This document shows, piece after piece, positions 9,892 to 20,915 of a DNA stretch of 64,000 nt. The notes below the pieces were generated by a model, which did not search any database, was not told the DNA's origin, and saw nothing but the letters and a program-made list of their open reading frames with translations. Origin of the DNA: Labedella endophytica. Lineage in GTDB: Bacteria; Actinomycetota; Actinomycetes; Actinomycetales; Microbacteriaceae. The stretch's first letter is position 1. Every line of letters starts with the position of its first letter. Made by a program: the position numbers and the translations under genes. The DNA is taken from positions 1 to 64,000 of the forward strand of contig NZ_RZGZ01000001.1 in the NCBI RefSeq assembly GCF_003990045.1, given 5' to 3'.

Positions 9892-9963
9892 AGGATACCA
9901 ACCGGTTCGTTTGACGGATTGCGCGTCACGTCGTACGCTCGACTCATAACAAACCAGTTGGTT
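9892..9963 (+). promoter_or_regulatory. Divergent promoters and TetR operators
   Basis: On the + strand TTGACG (9911-9916), a 17-bp spacer and TACGCT (9934-9939) form a good sigma-70-type promoter for the alcohol dehydrogenase. On the minus strand TATCCT (9892-9897) serves the TetR gene. Two related palindromes flank them: AACCGGTT at 9900-9907 next to the tetR -10, and AACCAGTTGGTT at 9952-9963 just past the expected ADH transcription start. Both are well placed for repression by TetR. Confidence 0.65.
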
Positions 9964-9982
9964 ATCTTTGGAGCAGCGACAC

Positions 9983-11023
9983 ATGCGATCGACACGAGCC
10001 TTCGGCACCTCCGCCCGCGGAGAGACCCCTACGCTTCGGGATATCGAGCGGCGCGACCTGCGCGCCGACGACGTCGCCGTGCGCGTCACCTTCAGCGGCG
10101 TCTGCCATAGCGACCTCCACGCGGTCGACTCCCACACCGACGGCTCGCTCCTCGTGCCCGGTCACGAGTTCGTGGGCGAGGTGACCGCGATCGGGGAGGA
10201 CGTGACGGAGTTCAGCGTGGGCGACCCGGTGGCGGTCGGCAACATCGTCGACTCCTGCGGCGCGTGCGACATGTGCGCCGCCGGGCAGGAGAACTTCTGC
10301 CGCGAGTTCCCGACGCTCACCTACGGGGGCCGCGACCGTCACGACGGCTCGATGACCCTCGGCGGGTACGCCGCCGAGTACGTGGTGCGTGATCGCTTCG
10401 TCTACCACCGTCCGGCCTCGCTCGACGCGGCTGGGGTGGCCCCGCTCATGTGCGCGGGCGCCACCGTCTGGGAGCCGCTGCGTCGGTGGAACGTGGGGCC
10501 GGGCGTGCGCGTCGGCGTCGTCGGGCTCGGCGGTCTCGGTCACCTCGCGGTCAAGCTCGCCGTGGCGCTCGGCGCGGAGGTCACCGTGTTCACGACCTCC
10601 GCCGGGAAAGAGGCGGACGCCCGGGCCCTCGGCGCCGCGGATGTCGTCGTGTCGACCGACGAGTCGGCGATGTCCGCCGTGGCCGCACGCTTCGACGTCA
10701 TCTTCGACACGGTGGCGGTGGCGCACGATCTCTCCCCGTACCTCCGGACCGTGGCCCGCGACGGAACGCTCTGCGTGCTCGGCTTCCTCGGTTCGCTGCC
10801 CGTGAACATGCTCGACCTCGCGCTCGGCCACAAGAGCGTGAGCTCGGGTGGCAGCGCCGGACGCCCGCACACGCAGGAGCTGCTCGATTTCTGCGGCGAG
10901 CACGGCATCACGGCGGACGTGGAGGTACTCCCGTCGCGCAAGGTCACCACAGCCTTCGAGCGCTTGCGCCGCAACGACGTGCGCTACCGCTTCGTCCTCG
11001 ACCTGGCGGACCTCGCCGACTGA
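9983..11023 (+). CDS. Zinc-dependent alcohol dehydrogenase, YahK/CAD-like
   Basis: MDR-family NAD(P)-dependent aldehyde/alcohol oxidoreductase of 346 residues. Catalytic zinc ligands are visible at Cys41 (GVCHSD) and His61-Glu62 (PGHEFVGEV), with a further Cys in APLMCAG. The structural zinc site is C92, C95, C98, C106. The Rossmann motif GLGGLGHLAVK follows. GVCHSDLH and the overall layout resemble YahK and cinnamyl-alcohol-dehydrogenase-like aldehyde reductases, usually NADPH-linked. The ATG at 9983 has GGAG 9 nt upstream. A strong promoter and two TetR operators precede it, suggesting induction by an aldehyde. Confidence 0.9.
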   Translation: MRSTRAFGTSARGETPTLRDIERRDLRADDVAVRVTFSGVCHSDLHAVDSHTDGSLLVPGHEFVGEVTAIGEDVTEFSVGDPVAVGNIVDSCGACDMCAAGQENFCREFPTLTYGGRDRHDGSMTLGGYAAEYVVRDRFVYHRPASLDAAGVAPLMCAGATVWEPLRRWNVGPGVRVGVVGLGGLGHLAVKLAVALGAEVTVFTTSAGKEADARALGAADVVVSTDESAMSAVAARFDVIFDTVAVAHDLSPYLRTVARDGTLCVLGFLGSLPVNMLDLALGHKSVSSGGSAGRPHTQELLDFCGEHGITADVEVLPSRKVTTAFERLRRNDVRYRFVLDLADLAD

Positions 11024-11073
11024 CGTGGGCCTCGCGAACTCCGCGAACTGACGCGCTGCAGGTTCTCCCGACC

Positions 11074-11135
11074 GCGCTGCAGGTATTGGTCGGCGCTCCA
11101 GCAATCGTTGCAGCGCCGACCAATACCTGCAGCGC
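11074..11135. repeat. Perfect 24-bp palindrome (family B)
   Basis: Arms 11074-11097 and 11112-11135 are perfectly complementary over 24 bp, with a 14-nt loop. The outer arm end is GCGCTGCAGG, followed by CAACGG on the right side. It lies 50 bp after the alcohol dehydrogenase stop. Relatives are at 7887-7948 and around 43962-44020. Confidence 0.85.
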
Positions 11136-11207
11136 AACGGCGGGAGTCGTCGGTGCTCGGCACGGTACTGCTCGGCCTCGTCTTCCAGTCCGGCGGCCGC
11201 CGCAAAG

Positions 11208-11271
11208 CCGTGAGGTGTTGCAAAGTGTGGCTATTCGGGCCGGAATAGCGACAGATTGCGACACCTCACGG
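11208..11271. repeat. Long palindrome (family A)
   Basis: Arms of 29 bp (11208-11236 and 11243-11271) pair at 25 of 29 positions around a 6-nt loop. The outer ends CCGTGAGGTGT and ACACCTCACGG match the element at 4616-4679. Here it lies only about 27 bp before the start of the glycoside hydrolase gene and directly behind the perfect palindrome at 11074, so two elements stand in tandem in one 274-bp gap. Confidence 0.8.
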
Positions 11272-11297
11272 GGTTAATGTGGCCGGAGGAGGAACAC

Positions 11298-13073
11298 ATG
11301 CCGCTGCCGATCGAGGATTACGCGTTGCTGGGCGACAGTCGGGGGTCCGCCCTCGTCGGGCGCGACGGGAGCATCGACTGGTTGTGCGTGCCGCGCTTCG
11401 ACGCCGCGGCCGTCTTCTCGGCGCTCCTCGGCGACGCGGAGCACGGCCGGTGGCTGCTCGCCCCCGTCGCGTCTGCGACGTCGACACGCGACTATGAGGA
11501 CGGCTCGATCATCCTCCGCACCCGCTGGGTGACCGACGGCGGCGAGGCCGAGACGGTGGAGTTCATGCCGACCGACGGCGACACCTCGTCGGTCGTCCGC
11601 CGGGTCACCGGCATCAGCGGGACGGTGCGGTTCCGCCAGGAACTCACCGTGCGGCCGAACTTCGCCGACATCATCCCGTGGGTGCGCCAGCTGCCGCAGC
11701 GCGCCGACGCACACCGGCTGCTCGCGATCGGCGGTCCCGATGCCGTGCTCGTGACGGGGCCGCGGCTGCACGCCGACGGCAACCGGCACGTGGGGGAGTT
11801 CACGGTGGCGGCCGGAGAGACGGTCGACGTCGTGCTCACCTGGTACCCGTCGTGGCAGGAGACCCCGGTGGCCGGGAACGTCGATCAGCTGCTCGCCGAG
11901 ACCGTCGCCCGCTGGGACGGGTGGCAGCCCGACACGACCCACGACGGACCCTACGGTCCCCACGTCGCGCGCTCCCTCACCCTCCTCCGCGCCCTCACCC
12001 ACGACCGGACCGGCGGGATCGTCGCCGCCGCGACCACGTCCCTCCCCGAGTCCTTCGGCGGCTCGCGCAACTGGGATTACCGCTACGTCTGGTTGCGGGA
12101 CGCGTCCATGACGGTGTCGACCCTGCTGCGGCACGGCTTCTTCGACGAGGTGGGGCACTGGCGGTCGTGGCTCCTGCGCGCGATCGCCGGCGACCCCGAC
12201 GACGTACAGATCATGTACGGGCTCGCGGGCGAGCGGGAGCTGCCCGAGCGCGAGCTCGCGCGACTGCCCGGGTATGAGGGCGCGACGCCCGTGCGCACGG
12301 GCAATGGCGCCGTCGACCAGTTCCAGGCCGACGTGCTCGGGGAGGTACTCGTGTGCCTCGACGACGCGCGGGGCGCCGGTCTCGCCGACCCGCCCGAGTC
12401 GTGGGCGCTGCAGCGCGCCCTGCTGCAGCGGCTCGAGCGCACGAAGGCAGATCCGGACAACGGTATCTGGGAGATCCGCGGGGAGCAGCAGCACTTCGTG
12501 CACTCGCGCGCCATGGTGTGGGCGGGGTTCGACCGGGCGGCCCGCGCGGTGCGCGAGTACAGGCTGCCCGGTGACGCGGGTCGGTGGGAGCGCTTGCGCG
12601 ATGAGGTCGCGGCGGACATCGCCATCCACGGGGTGAGCGCGACGCACGGCGGCTTCACCCAGTACTTCGGGACCGACGAGGTGGACGCCGCGCTCCTGCA
12701 GTTGCCGCAAGTGGGGTTCTGCGCCTACGACGACCCGCGCATGCTCGCCACGGTCGAGCGGATCGAGCAGCAGCTCATGCCCGACGGTTTCGTGATGCGG
12801 TACCGGCCGGAGACGGGGGTGGACGGCCTGGCCGGCCGCGAGAACCCGTTCCTCACCTGTTCGTTCTGGCTCGTGGAGCAGTACGCGCGGTCGGGCCGTC
12901 GTGCGGACGGTGAAGCGCTCATGGAGCGGCTCCTCGCCGTGGCGAACGACGTCGGCATGCTCAGCGAGGAGTACGACCCGGTCGCGAAGCGGCAGGCGGG
13001 CAACACCCCGCAGGCGCTCACGCACCTCGCGCTCATCCGCGCCGCGGACGCGCTCGGGGGCGCGCTGGGCTGA
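11298..13073 (+). CDS. Glycoside hydrolase family 15 protein (glucoamylase/trehalase-like)
   Basis: GH15 enzyme of 591 residues, normal for bacterial members. It starts with PIEDYALLGDSRGSALVGRD and IDWLCVPRFD, the typical N-terminal signature, and has the catalytic-core segment RNWDYRYVWLRDAS (R257 onward). The late segment QVGFCAYDDPRM and the (alpha/alpha)6 toroid layout fit. There is no signal peptide, so it should act in the cytosol on glucosides. In actinobacteria this subgroup includes trehalases as well as glucoamylase-like enzymes, and sequence alone does not decide. A strong GGAGGAGG lies 5 nt before the ATG. A TAATGT box at 11274-11279 may be the -10. Confidence 0.85.
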   Translation: MPLPIEDYALLGDSRGSALVGRDGSIDWLCVPRFDAAAVFSALLGDAEHGRWLLAPVASATSTRDYEDGSIILRTRWVTDGGEAETVEFMPTDGDTSSVVRRVTGISGTVRFRQELTVRPNFADIIPWVRQLPQRADAHRLLAIGGPDAVLVTGPRLHADGNRHVGEFTVAAGETVDVVLTWYPSWQETPVAGNVDQLLAETVARWDGWQPDTTHDGPYGPHVARSLTLLRALTHDRTGGIVAAATTSLPESFGGSRNWDYRYVWLRDASMTVSTLLRHGFFDEVGHWRSWLLRAIAGDPDDVQIMYGLAGERELPERELARLPGYEGATPVRTGNGAVDQFQADVLGEVLVCLDDARGAGLADPPESWALQRALLQRLERTKADPDNGIWEIRGEQQHFVHSRAMVWAGFDRAARAVREYRLPGDAGRWERLRDEVAADIAIHGVSATHGGFTQYFGTDEVDAALLQLPQVGFCAYDDPRMLATVERIEQQLMPDGFVMRYRPETGVDGLAGRENPFLTCSFWLVEQYARSGRRADGEALMERLLAVANDVGMLSEEYDPVAKRQAGNTPQALTHLALIRAADALGGALG

Positions 13074-13086
13074 ACGTCCGAGGCAC

Positions 13087-13172
13087 GCGGTCGATGCGCC
13101 GAGGGTGCCAGTTGCGCCCCGAGGGCGGCATGTGGAGGTGTAGCCCTCGAGCCGCACTAGCGCCTTCGGGGC
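13087..13172. repeat. Further copy of the 507-718 intergenic repeat
   Basis: Bases 13143-13164 (GCCCTCGAGCCGCACTAGCG plus CC) are identical to 670-691, and flanking GAGGG and GGTG blocks are similar. It occupies the 182-bp gap between the GH15 gene and cstA, so this is a dispersed intergenic element. The function is unknown; it could be a remnant of a repeat family. Confidence 0.6.
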
Positions 13173-13255
13173 GGGGTGGGTGGGACGGGGGCGCGCACCT
13201 GTGGATTCGCTGTTAGCATCGCCGGACGAGCACCACCGTTCAGGGAGGAATCGTC

Positions 13256-15624
<2,369 letters not shown>

Positions 15625-15625
<1 letters not shown>

Positions 15626-15885
15626 TGTCCGCGGATAGCGACGCGCTGCGTGCGCCCGAGGGTCGCCCGGCGGCGACCCTCGGGGGGCTCGCGGTGCGCG
15701 CGGCCGGGCGCGGCTGGTCGTCGCTGCGCTGGTTCGTCACGTCGATGATGGGCGACACCGCCTACGCGACGTACGTCGAGCACCACACGCGCACCCACCC
15801 GGACACGCCCGTGCCCGACGAGCGCACGTTCTGGCGCGAACGCTTCGCCGAGCAGGACCGCACCCCCGGCTCCCGCTGCTGCTGA
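15625..15885 (+). CDS. YbdD/YjiX family protein, CstA partner
   Basis: Small protein of 86 residues with the YbdD/YjiX pattern: a central W.S.RWF.TSMMGDTAYATYVEHH, then HPDTPVPDERTFWRERF, and an RCC ending. Genes of this family sit almost always directly after cstA/btsT, as here with a one-base overlap, and are thought to assist or regulate the transporter. The mechanism is not known to me. Confidence 0.85.
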
Positions 15886-15924
15886 CGGCCTCACTGCGCT
15901 GACGACCGCGAGTCACTCGGCCAG

Positions 15925-15984
15925 GTAGCCCATTTGCGCGTTTTCATGCCAACGGGCTGACATGAAAACGCGCAAATGGGCTAC
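15925..15984. terminator. Perfect 24-bp palindrome between convergent genes
   Basis: Arms 15925-15948 and 15961-15984 are perfectly complementary (GTAGCCCATTTGCGCG...), 12-nt loop, with a TTTT/AAAA stretch in each arm. It lies midway between the stops of the convergent YbdD and arabinofuranosidase genes, ideal for a bidirectional terminator. The arms are far more AT-rich than the surroundings. Confidence 0.75.
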
Positions 15985-16010
15985 TTCGTGGTGGGGGAGA
16001 GGGTGCGGGG

Positions 16011-17546
16011 TCAGGCGCGGGCGGTGTCCAGGATCACGACGGACCACGAGAGCGGGGGGAGCGTCGCGCGGACGGCTCCGTCGACCACGTCGACTCCACG
16101 CAGGGGCGTGAGGCCTACGCGGTCCTGGTCGTCCACGACGTTCGCGACGAGGCGGTCGCCGCCCTCCGGCACCGTCAGCACCTCGGCCGAGCGGACCGTC
16201 GTGGCGCCGAGGCCCCGCAGGTCCACGGTGAGGTCGGATGCATCCGTGAGCGAGCGGTTCGCGAGGAAGAGCGCGATCGTACCGTTCTCCTCGTCCCACG
16301 TCGCGGCCGCGTCCACCACATCCACGTCGCCGTAGCGCTTCGTCGCCATCTGCGTGGAATCGATCGCGAGCCGCAGGATGCGACCACGCGCGTGCGACGC
16401 GATGCGCGCGAACGGCCAGAAGATCGACTGGCGCCACGCGGGCCCGCCCTGTTCCGAGCGGATCGGCGCGATGACGTTCACGAGCTGCGCCTGGTTCGCG
16501 ATCTTCACGCGGTCGCCGTGGCGCAGGAGGCTGTGGAGGAAGGTGCCGACGACGACCGCGTCGGTCACGTTGTAGGTGTCCTCGATGAGGCGCGGGTACT
16601 CGCGCCAGCCCTTCGCCACCTGGTGCGGCTGGTCCTCGGTCTCGAGGCCGCTCTGGTACCAGACGTTCCACTCGTCGAACGAGATGTCGACCTGCTTCGT
16701 GTGCTTGCCGGCCGCCTTCACCGCGTCGACGGTGGCGATCACGCCGTCGATGAACGCGTCCATGTCCACGGCCTCGGCGAGGAACGACGCAGCGTCGCCA
16801 TCGTGCTCCTGGTAGTAGGCGTGCATCGAGATGTAGTCCACCTCGTCGTACGCGTGGGTGAGGACGGTGTGCTCCCATGAGCCGAAGGTGGGCATCTGCC
16901 GGTTCGACGAGCCGACGGCCACGAGCTCGATCGACGGGTCGACGAACTTCATCGCCTTCGCCGTCTCCTGCGCGAGACGCCCGTACTCCTGCGCCGTCTT
17001 GCCGCCGATCTGCCACGGCCCGTCGAGCTCGTTGCCGAGGCACCACAGCTTGATGTCGAACGGGTCGGCCGCGCCGTTGGTGCGGCGCAGGTCGGACCAG
17101 TAGGTGCCGCTCGGGTGGTTCGCGTACTCCACGAGTGCGCGCGCCTCCTCCACGCCGCGGGTGCCGAGGTTCACGGCCTCCATGATCTCGACGTCGGCCT
17201 CCTTCGCCCACTCCACGAACTCATGGAGGCCGAAGGCGTTCGACTCGATCGTGTGCCACGCGCCGTCGAGGCGGCGGGGCCGCTTCTCGACCGGGCCCAC
17301 GCCGTCCTCCCACAGGTAGCCGGAGACAAAGTTTCCGCCCGGGTACCGCACCACGGTGGGGCCGAGCTCCTTCACGAGCGCGAGCACGTCTTTCCGGAAG
17401 CCGCGCGCGTCGGCCTGCGGGTGGCCGGGCTCGTAGATGCCGGTGTAGACGCAGCGACCCATGTGCTCCACGAAGGAGCCGAACAGGCGGCGGGGCACGT
17501 CCCCGATCGTGAAGTCGCGGTCGATGGTGATGCGGGCGGTGGTCAT
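16011..17546 (-). CDS. abfA: Alpha-N-arabinofuranosidase, GH51
   Basis: GH51 retaining arabinofuranosidase of 511 residues, releasing terminal L-arabinofuranose from arabino-oligosaccharides. The acid/base Glu173 (WCLGNELDGPWQIG) and nucleophile Glu292 (ISFDEWNVWY) are both present and almost at the positions known for Geobacillus AbfA (175/294). There is no signal peptide, so it acts on imported oligosaccharides. It is the last gene of an operon with a sugar ABC transporter; AGGAG precedes the ATG. A strong hairpin at 17596-17627 separates it from the permease gene and may tune its share of expression. The C-terminal beta-sandwich is intact. Confidence 0.94.
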   Translation of the reverse strand: MTTARITIDRDFTIGDVPRRLFGSFVEHMGRCVYTGIYEPGHPQADARGFRKDVLALVKELGPTVVRYPGGNFVSGYLWEDGVGPVEKRPRRLDGAWHTIESNAFGLHEFVEWAKEADVEIMEAVNLGTRGVEEARALVEYANHPSGTYWSDLRRTNGAADPFDIKLWCLGNELDGPWQIGGKTAQEYGRLAQETAKAMKFVDPSIELVAVGSSNRQMPTFGSWEHTVLTHAYDEVDYISMHAYYQEHDGDAASFLAEAVDMDAFIDGVIATVDAVKAAGKHTKQVDISFDEWNVWYQSGLETEDQPHQVAKGWREYPRLIEDTYNVTDAVVVGTFLHSLLRHGDRVKIANQAQLVNVIAPIRSEQGGPAWRQSIFWPFARIASHARGRILRLAIDSTQMATKRYGDVDVVDAAATWDEENGTIALFLANRSLTDASDLTVDLRGLGATTVRSAEVLTVPEGGDRLVANVVDDQDRVGLTPLRGVDVVDGAVRATLPPLSWSVVILDTARA

Positions 17547-17595
17547 GACTCTCCTAGCTGGCGAGGGGGTGGTGGGTGTGTGGCGCGCGGACGAC

Positions 17596-17627
17596 GGATC
17601 GGCGCGGGCGGGTGCCCGCGCCGATCC
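17596..17627 (-). terminator. Strong hairpin inside the arabinoside operon
   Basis: A perfect 14-bp stem (17596-17609 with 17614-17627, GGATCGGCGCGGGC) with a 4-nt loop lies in the 112-bp gap between the permease stop and the arabinofuranosidase start. It has no clear T-run on the transcribed strand. It may be a partial terminator or an mRNA-stabilising processing barrier. Confidence 0.6.
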
Positions 17628-17658
17628 TGTTCCCGCCGACCCAGAGACGAACGAGCGG

Positions 17659-18561
17659 CTACTGGCCGCCGAAGCCCGTGGTGGCGACGCCCTTCACGAT
17701 CTGCTTCTGGAACACGAGGAACACGGCGATGAGCGGCAGCGCGGCGAGCACAGCCTGGGCCATGACCTGGGCGTACTGCACGCCGTAGGCGCTGATGACG
17801 GTCTGCAGTCCAACGGGCAGGGTCATGAGCGTCGTGTCGTTGATCACGAGGAACGGCCACAGGAAGTTGTTCCAGGCGCCGATGAACACGAAGATCGCGA
17901 CGGCCGCGAGGATCGGACGCGACAGCGGCAGGACGATCGACCAGAAGATGCGGAACCGTCCGGCGCCGTCCACGCGAGCGGCGTCCTCGAGCTCGATCGG
18001 CACACCGTCGAAGAACTGCTTGAGGATGAACACCATCGCCGGCACCACCACCTGGGGCAGGATGAGGCCCCAGTACGTGTCCACGAGGTTGAACGCGAGC
18101 ATCTGGTAGAAGAGCGGGATGATGAGCGCCTGCGGCGGCACGACGATCCCCGCGATCACGATCGCGAACAACCACTTGCGACCCTTGAAGTCGAGGCGCG
18201 AGAACGCGTAGGCCGCGAGGGCCGAGATCGCGAGCGTGATCGCGGTGATCGCGATCGACGTCGCGAGGCTGTTCCAGGCCCACAGCCAGACGTTTCCCTG
18301 CGACAGGATCGCGGTGAACGCCTCGGCGGTGGGTCCGCTCTCGCCGATCCAGGTGGGGGCGCCGGAGGCGGCGTCGTTCTCCGTCTTGAACGCCGTGGCG
18401 ACCGCCCAGAGGAACGGGAGCAGCCAGCCGATGGCCATGAGCAGGAGGACGAGGAACGCGGCGATGCGCAAGGGGCCGAAGGGTCGGTCGCCCGGCTTGC
18501 GCGGGTGGGCCTTCTCTTTGGTGACAGGGACGGTGACGCTGCGGGTTGCGGTGGCGGTCAT
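17659..18561 (-). CDS. Carbohydrate ABC transporter permease (MalG type)
   Basis: Inner-membrane permease of 300 residues with about six helices and the MalG-like EAA loop: VPIELEDAARVDGAGRFRIF followed by VLPLSRPILA. It forms the heterodimeric channel with the permease encoded just upstream, whose stop overlaps this start (ATGA). No ATPase is encoded in the operon; such CUT1 transporters often share an MsiK-type ATPase encoded elsewhere. The neighbouring arabinofuranosidase points to arabino-oligosaccharide uptake. Confidence 0.9.
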   Translation of the reverse strand: MTATATRSVTVPVTKEKAHPRKPGDRPFGPLRIAAFLVLLLMAIGWLLPFLWAVATAFKTENDAASGAPTWIGESGPTAEAFTAILSQGNVWLWAWNSLATSIAITAITLAISALAAYAFSRLDFKGRKWLFAIVIAGIVVPPQALIIPLFYQMLAFNLVDTYWGLILPQVVVPAMVFILKQFFDGVPIELEDAARVDGAGRFRIFWSIVLPLSRPILAAVAIFVFIGAWNNFLWPFLVINDTTLMTLPVGLQTVISAYGVQYAQVMAQAVLAALPLIAVFLVFQKQIVKGVATTGFGGQ

Positions 18562-19538
18562 CGCAGGTTCCTCCTCCGGGAGACGACGGTCGCCTGGGCG
18601 ACGCCGATGATGACGATCAGGGCGAAGAAGATGTAGGAGATGGCGGCGGAGAAGCCGAACCGGTATCCCACGAATCCGGCTTCGTACATGTACTGCACGA
18701 TGGACCGGGTGGTGTCGCTCGAGACTCCGCCGAGCATCTGGTACGCCTGGTCGAAGAGCTTGAGCGAGGCGAGCACCTGCAGCATCACGATGAGCACCGT
18801 GGCCGGGCCGAGCTGCGGGATCGTGATGGACCAGAGCTGGCGCCACGGGCCGGCGCCGTCGAGCGATGCGGCCTCGTACTGCTGCGCCGGGATGTTCTGC
18901 AGGGCCGCGAGGTAGAGCAGGAAGTTGAAGCCGATGGTCCACCACACGGTCGCGATGACGATCGCGTACATGTTGGTGTCGGCGTTCTGCAGCCACGCGA
19001 TGGGCTCGATCCCGAAGTTCGCGAGGATCGCGTTCGCCGCTCCGATCTGCGGGTTGAAGATCCACACCCAGATCTGCGAGATCACGGTGGAGGCGAGCAG
19101 GAACGGCATGAAGAACGACAGCCGCCACAGCCACTGGCCGGGGATGCCGCGGTCGACGAGCACGGCCATGAGGAGCGCGATGAGAACGAGCGGCACCGTG
19201 GAGAGCACGGTGAACCACAGCGTGTTGCCCATCGAACGCCACATCGTGGGGTCGGAGAGCGCCTCGGCGTAGTTCGCGATGCCGACGAAGCCGCCGCCGG
19301 TACCCGTGAGGGACTGGTCGGTGAAGCTCAGGTAGATGCCGTGGATGATCGGCCACACGAGGAAGAGGATGAAGGCGATCATGAACGGGGCGAGGAACGC
19401 CCAGGTCACGAGCTGCTCGCGGCGCCCGCCGGAGCTGCGGCGTCCGGGCTGGCTCGAGCCGGTGACGATGGAGCGCGTCGTTGCGCCGGTGGCGGGTCCC
19501 GTGCCGGTGGCGCGAGCGGTCTGGGGTGCGGTGCTCAT
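18558..19538 (-). CDS. Carbohydrate ABC transporter permease (MalF/UgpA type)
   Basis: Permease of 326 residues with a 40-residue Ser/Thr/Gly-rich cytosolic N-terminus and then about six helices starting WAFLAPFMIAFILFLVWP. The EAA loop reads QQYEAASLDGAGPWRQLWSI. It pairs with the MalG-type permease downstream (4-bp overlap) and is itself coupled to the binding-protein gene upstream (4-bp overlap). Confidence 0.9.
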   Translation of the reverse strand: MSTAPQTARATGTGPATGATTRSIVTGSSQPGRRSSGGRREQLVTWAFLAPFMIAFILFLVWPIIHGIYLSFTDQSLTGTGGGFVGIANYAEALSDPTMWRSMGNTLWFTVLSTVPLVLIALLMAVLVDRGIPGQWLWRLSFFMPFLLASTVISQIWVWIFNPQIGAANAILANFGIEPIAWLQNADTNMYAIVIATVWWTIGFNFLLYLAALQNIPAQQYEAASLDGAGPWRQLWSITIPQLGPATVLIVMLQVLASLKLFDQAYQMLGGVSSDTTRSIVQYMYEAGFVGYRFGFSAAISYIFFALIVIIGVAQATVVSRRRNLR

Positions 19539-20875
19539 GATCCGAACGTCCCTTCGGGGTCGGCGGGGTTCGGTTTGGCGAGGAGCCCGTCGACGCGGCG
19601 GCGGAAGTCCGTGATGGCGGCGGCGGGGTCGTTGCCGTTCAGGAGCACGCCCTGCACGGCGGCACCGAACTCGCTCTGGAAGTTGGAGCCGGATCCCGTG
19701 AACCAGGCCTCCGGGTCGTAGCGCACGAATTCGGCGGCGTCGGCGTAGTTCGCCTGGGGCACGAGGTCGGCGTAGTCGGGCGATTCGGTGACGGGCAGGT
19801 AGGCCGGGATGTGGCCGGCCTCCGCCCAGTCGAACGAGCCCTTGAGGAGGTCGGCGACGAACTCGTATGTGAGCTCCCGCTTCTCCTCGTCCGGGTTCGC
19901 CTGGTGGGGGAGCACGAAGGAGTGCGAGTCCGCGTAGACCGCGTCCGTGCCGTAGAGGGTGGGGATGCGGGAGGCGTTGAAGTCGAAGCCAGCGGCCTGG
20001 ATGGTGCGCAGCTCCCACACGCCGGTGAGGAGCATGCCGCTCTTGCCGGTGGCGAACTCGGCGACGGCGGTGCCGTAATCGGACTGGGCCGCCGCGATCT
20101 CACCGTCGAGGAGCGTCTGCATGTAGGTGAGCGACTCGATGGCGGCGTCGTCGTCCAGCACGCTCTTCCCGCCCTCGGGCGTCTCCATCTCGAGGCCGTG
20201 CTGCGTGTAGAGCGTGTAGAAGAGGCGCCACATCTGCGCGCCGTCACCGAGGTAGCCGAAGGAGAGCGCGTGGCCTCCCGCAGCCGCGGCGACCTCGCGC
20301 GACAGGTCGACGAACTCCTCGGGGCTCGAGGTGGCGTTGAGGTTGCCGTCGCTGTCGAGCACGCCTGCCGCGTCGCAGATGTCGGTGTTGAACATCATCA
20401 CGAACGGGTGGGCGTCGAGGGCGACGCTGTAGAGGCTGCCACCCGCGTTGCCCTTCTCCCAGATGGGGGCGGGGAACGTCGACTCGTCGACGCCGAGGGA
20501 CGCGAGCTTGTCCGTGTCCCACGGGTCGAGGAGGCCGCCGGGGGCGTAGCCCGCGACGCGCGTCGCGTGCATGATCGCGACGTCGGGGGCGCGCCCGCCC
20601 GCCGCCGCCATGGCGAGCTTCGTGTAGTACGGCGTGCCCCAGGCGAGCACCGTGGGGCGCACGGCGTAGGCGTTCTGGGAGGCGTTGGCGGTGTCGAGGA
20701 GCCCCGACATCGTCACGCCGTCGCCGCCGGAGAGCAGATGCCAGAACTGCAGCGTCTGCGCGGTGGGCGAGCCGCCGAGAGTTGGGGCGCAGCCCGAGAG
20801 GAAGGCGGTGCCGGCTAAGGCCGCTGCCGTCCCCGCGAGCATCTGCCGTCGCGAGAGTTGAGGTGAGGGATTCAT
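19535..20875 (-). CDS. Extracellular sugar-binding lipoprotein (arabinoside ABC transporter)
   Basis: Binding protein of 446 residues, family 1 solute-binding proteins. The N-terminus SRRQMLAGTAAALAGTAFLSGC combines a twin-arginine-like SRRQ motif with a lipobox (LSGC), so it is probably anchored outside by lipid. The body has typical hinges such as GYAPGGLLDPW and FATGKSGMLLTGVWE. It is the first gene of the operon; AAGGAG lies 5 nt before the ATG. An 18-bp perfect palindrome 41 bp upstream should bind a LacI-type repressor, which is not encoded nearby. The ligand is inferred to be arabino-oligosaccharide from the co-transcribed GH51 enzyme. Confidence 0.88.
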   Translation of the reverse strand: MNPSPQLSRRQMLAGTAAALAGTAFLSGCAPTLGGSPTAQTLQFWHLLSGGDGVTMSGLLDTANASQNAYAVRPTVLAWGTPYYTKLAMAAAGGRAPDVAIMHATRVAGYAPGGLLDPWDTDKLASLGVDESTFPAPIWEKGNAGGSLYSVALDAHPFVMMFNTDICDAAGVLDSDGNLNATSSPEEFVDLSREVAAAAGGHALSFGYLGDGAQMWRLFYTLYTQHGLEMETPEGGKSVLDDDAAIESLTYMQTLLDGEIAAAQSDYGTAVAEFATGKSGMLLTGVWELRTIQAAGFDFNASRIPTLYGTDAVYADSHSFVLPHQANPDEEKRELTYEFVADLLKGSFDWAEAGHIPAYLPVTESPDYADLVPQANYADAAEFVRYDPEAWFTGSGSNFQSEFGAAVQGVLLNGNDPAAAITDFRRRVDGLLAKPNPADPEGTFGS

Positions 20876-20915
20876 GTCACTCCTTCGTGACTTGTATCGA
20901 CCGGATTGAGGATAG

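Noticed and set aside
15925-15984. Insertion-sequence terminal repeats or attachment site
   Set aside because: The arms enclose only 12 nt and no target duplication or transposase is present, so a terminator-like hairpin between convergent genes is simpler.
17461-19721. Two long + strand frames opposite the arabinoside transporter genes
   Set aside because: The sequences are His/Glu/Asp/Arg-rich artefacts; permease EAA loops and binding-protein features are on the other strand.
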